Shown one piece after another: positions 6,078-6,234 of a stretch of 6,234 nt of DNA (the stretch's first letter is position 1; every line of letters starts with the position of its first letter). Where the stretch lies: positions 1 to 6,234 of the forward strand of contig JACROW010000127.1 in assembly GCA_016214245.1 (NCBI GenBank), read 5' to 3'. Source of the DNA: Candidatus Omnitrophota bacterium (GTDB taxonomy: Bacteria > Omnitrophota > Gorgyraeia > 2-01-FULL-45-10). The translations under genes and the position numbers were made by a program. Under the pieces are notes generated by a model. It made no database searches. It was given only the letters and a program-made list of their open reading frames with translations, and had not been told where the DNA came from.

Positions 6078-6114
6078 CGCCTCAACACTCAGGCGGTTAC
6101 TTTTGTGGCCGCCT
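6078..6114 (+). terminator. Hairpin region after kdsC, possible non-canonical terminator
   Basis: Nine bases past the kdsC stop, CGCCT (6078-6082) can pair with AGGCG (6091-6095). Alternatively AGGCGGTTAC (6091-6100) pairs with GTGGCCGCCT (6105-6114), forming a ten-pair stem with two G-U pairs and a TTTT loop. The two hairpins share 6091-6095 and so exclude each other. Neither is followed by a T-run on the + strand (the T-run at 6072-6077 lies upstream), so it is not a classic intrinsic terminator. Its position just after the last gene suggests transcript-end processing, Rho-assisted termination or 3'-end protection, but this is inference. Confidence 0.35.
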
Positions 6115-6234
6115 TCCGCTTGCCGCAAATTCGTATTAGGCATCATTGCTGTCCAAATTATCAAAGAGTGAACTGTAACTGTTGCGATATCCCGGGTGGC
6201 GCATTACCCTTCTCATGGAAGGGAGCGCAGAACC
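6115..6234. other. Right-edge region without a confident gene; stem-loop near the edge
   Basis: I see no recognisable gene here. CCCTTC (6207-6212) pairs with GAAGGG (6218-6223) around a TCATG loop, and flanking GCGC copies at 6199-6202 and 6225-6228 can close a longer interrupted stem. Two frames are open to the window edge. On the - strand, a frame ending with a stop at 6136-6138 reads ...MRRVMRHPGYRNSYSS... and could be the C-terminal tail of a convergent gene beyond the edge. On the + strand, the frame through GTG 6168 stays open and is cysteine-rich. Neither has a recognisable domain. An lptC-type gene, often found next to kdsC, is not visible here. Confidence 0.3.

Noticed and set aside
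6181..6234. tRNA-like segment with a CTCATGG loop on a CCCTT/AAGGG stem (CAT anticodon position)
   Set aside because: No D-arm, acceptor stem or TTCGA T-loop fits at the required distances, so it is treated as a plain stem-loop.

Overview
The window is a compact, single-strand gene cluster for the inner core of lipopolysaccharide (LPS). It comes from a diderm (Gram-negative-type) bacterium. Seven genes on the + strand fill almost all of it. In order they are a 5'-truncated glycosyltransferase family 9 heptosyltransferase (1-1023), a deoxyhypusine-synthase-like protein of unknown role (1089-2027), a stand-alone heptose-7-phosphate kinase hldA (2031-3029), kdsB (3026-3769), kdsA (3766-4590), kdsD (4583-5542) and kdsC (5539-6069). 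The last 165 bases hold no confident gene, only hairpins and two unproven open frames running off the edge.

The genes form a pathway. KdsD makes arabinose-5-phosphate from ribulose-5-phosphate. KdsA condenses it with phosphoenolpyruvate to Kdo-8-phosphate, KdsC removes the phosphate, and KdsB activates Kdo as CMP-Kdo. This is the complete route from ribulose-5-phosphate to the activated sugar. HldA and the heptosyltransferase belong to the parallel ADP-heptose branch, whose product is added onto Kdo in the core. The Kdo transferase (waaA), gmhA, gmhB, the heptose cytidylyltransferase (hldC) and hldD are not in the window. From hldA to kdsC, neighbouring genes overlap by 4, 4, 8 and 4 bases, which suggests one translationally coupled transcript.

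Two points stand out. First, an enzyme of the deoxyhypusine synthase fold sits inside the LPS cluster, although bacteria have no eIF5A for it to modify. Second, a near-consensus sigma-70 promoter with an extended -10 lies at 1032-1060, just after the heptosyltransferase. It may start a separate transcript for the DHS-like gene plus hldA and the kds genes. It also bears on the DHS-like start codon, because longer starts at TTG 1032, GTG 1038 or ATG 1044 would lie inside the promoter.

Taxonomy is uncertain. The mixed base composition, the metal-type KdsA, the kinase-only HldA and the DHS-like neighbour would fit a deep-branching diderm such as Omnitrophota or a deltaproteobacterial relative. 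This is a weak inference from memory of similar clusters. The genes look like chromosomal housekeeping genes: I see no mobile element, CRISPR array, rRNA or convincing tRNA.
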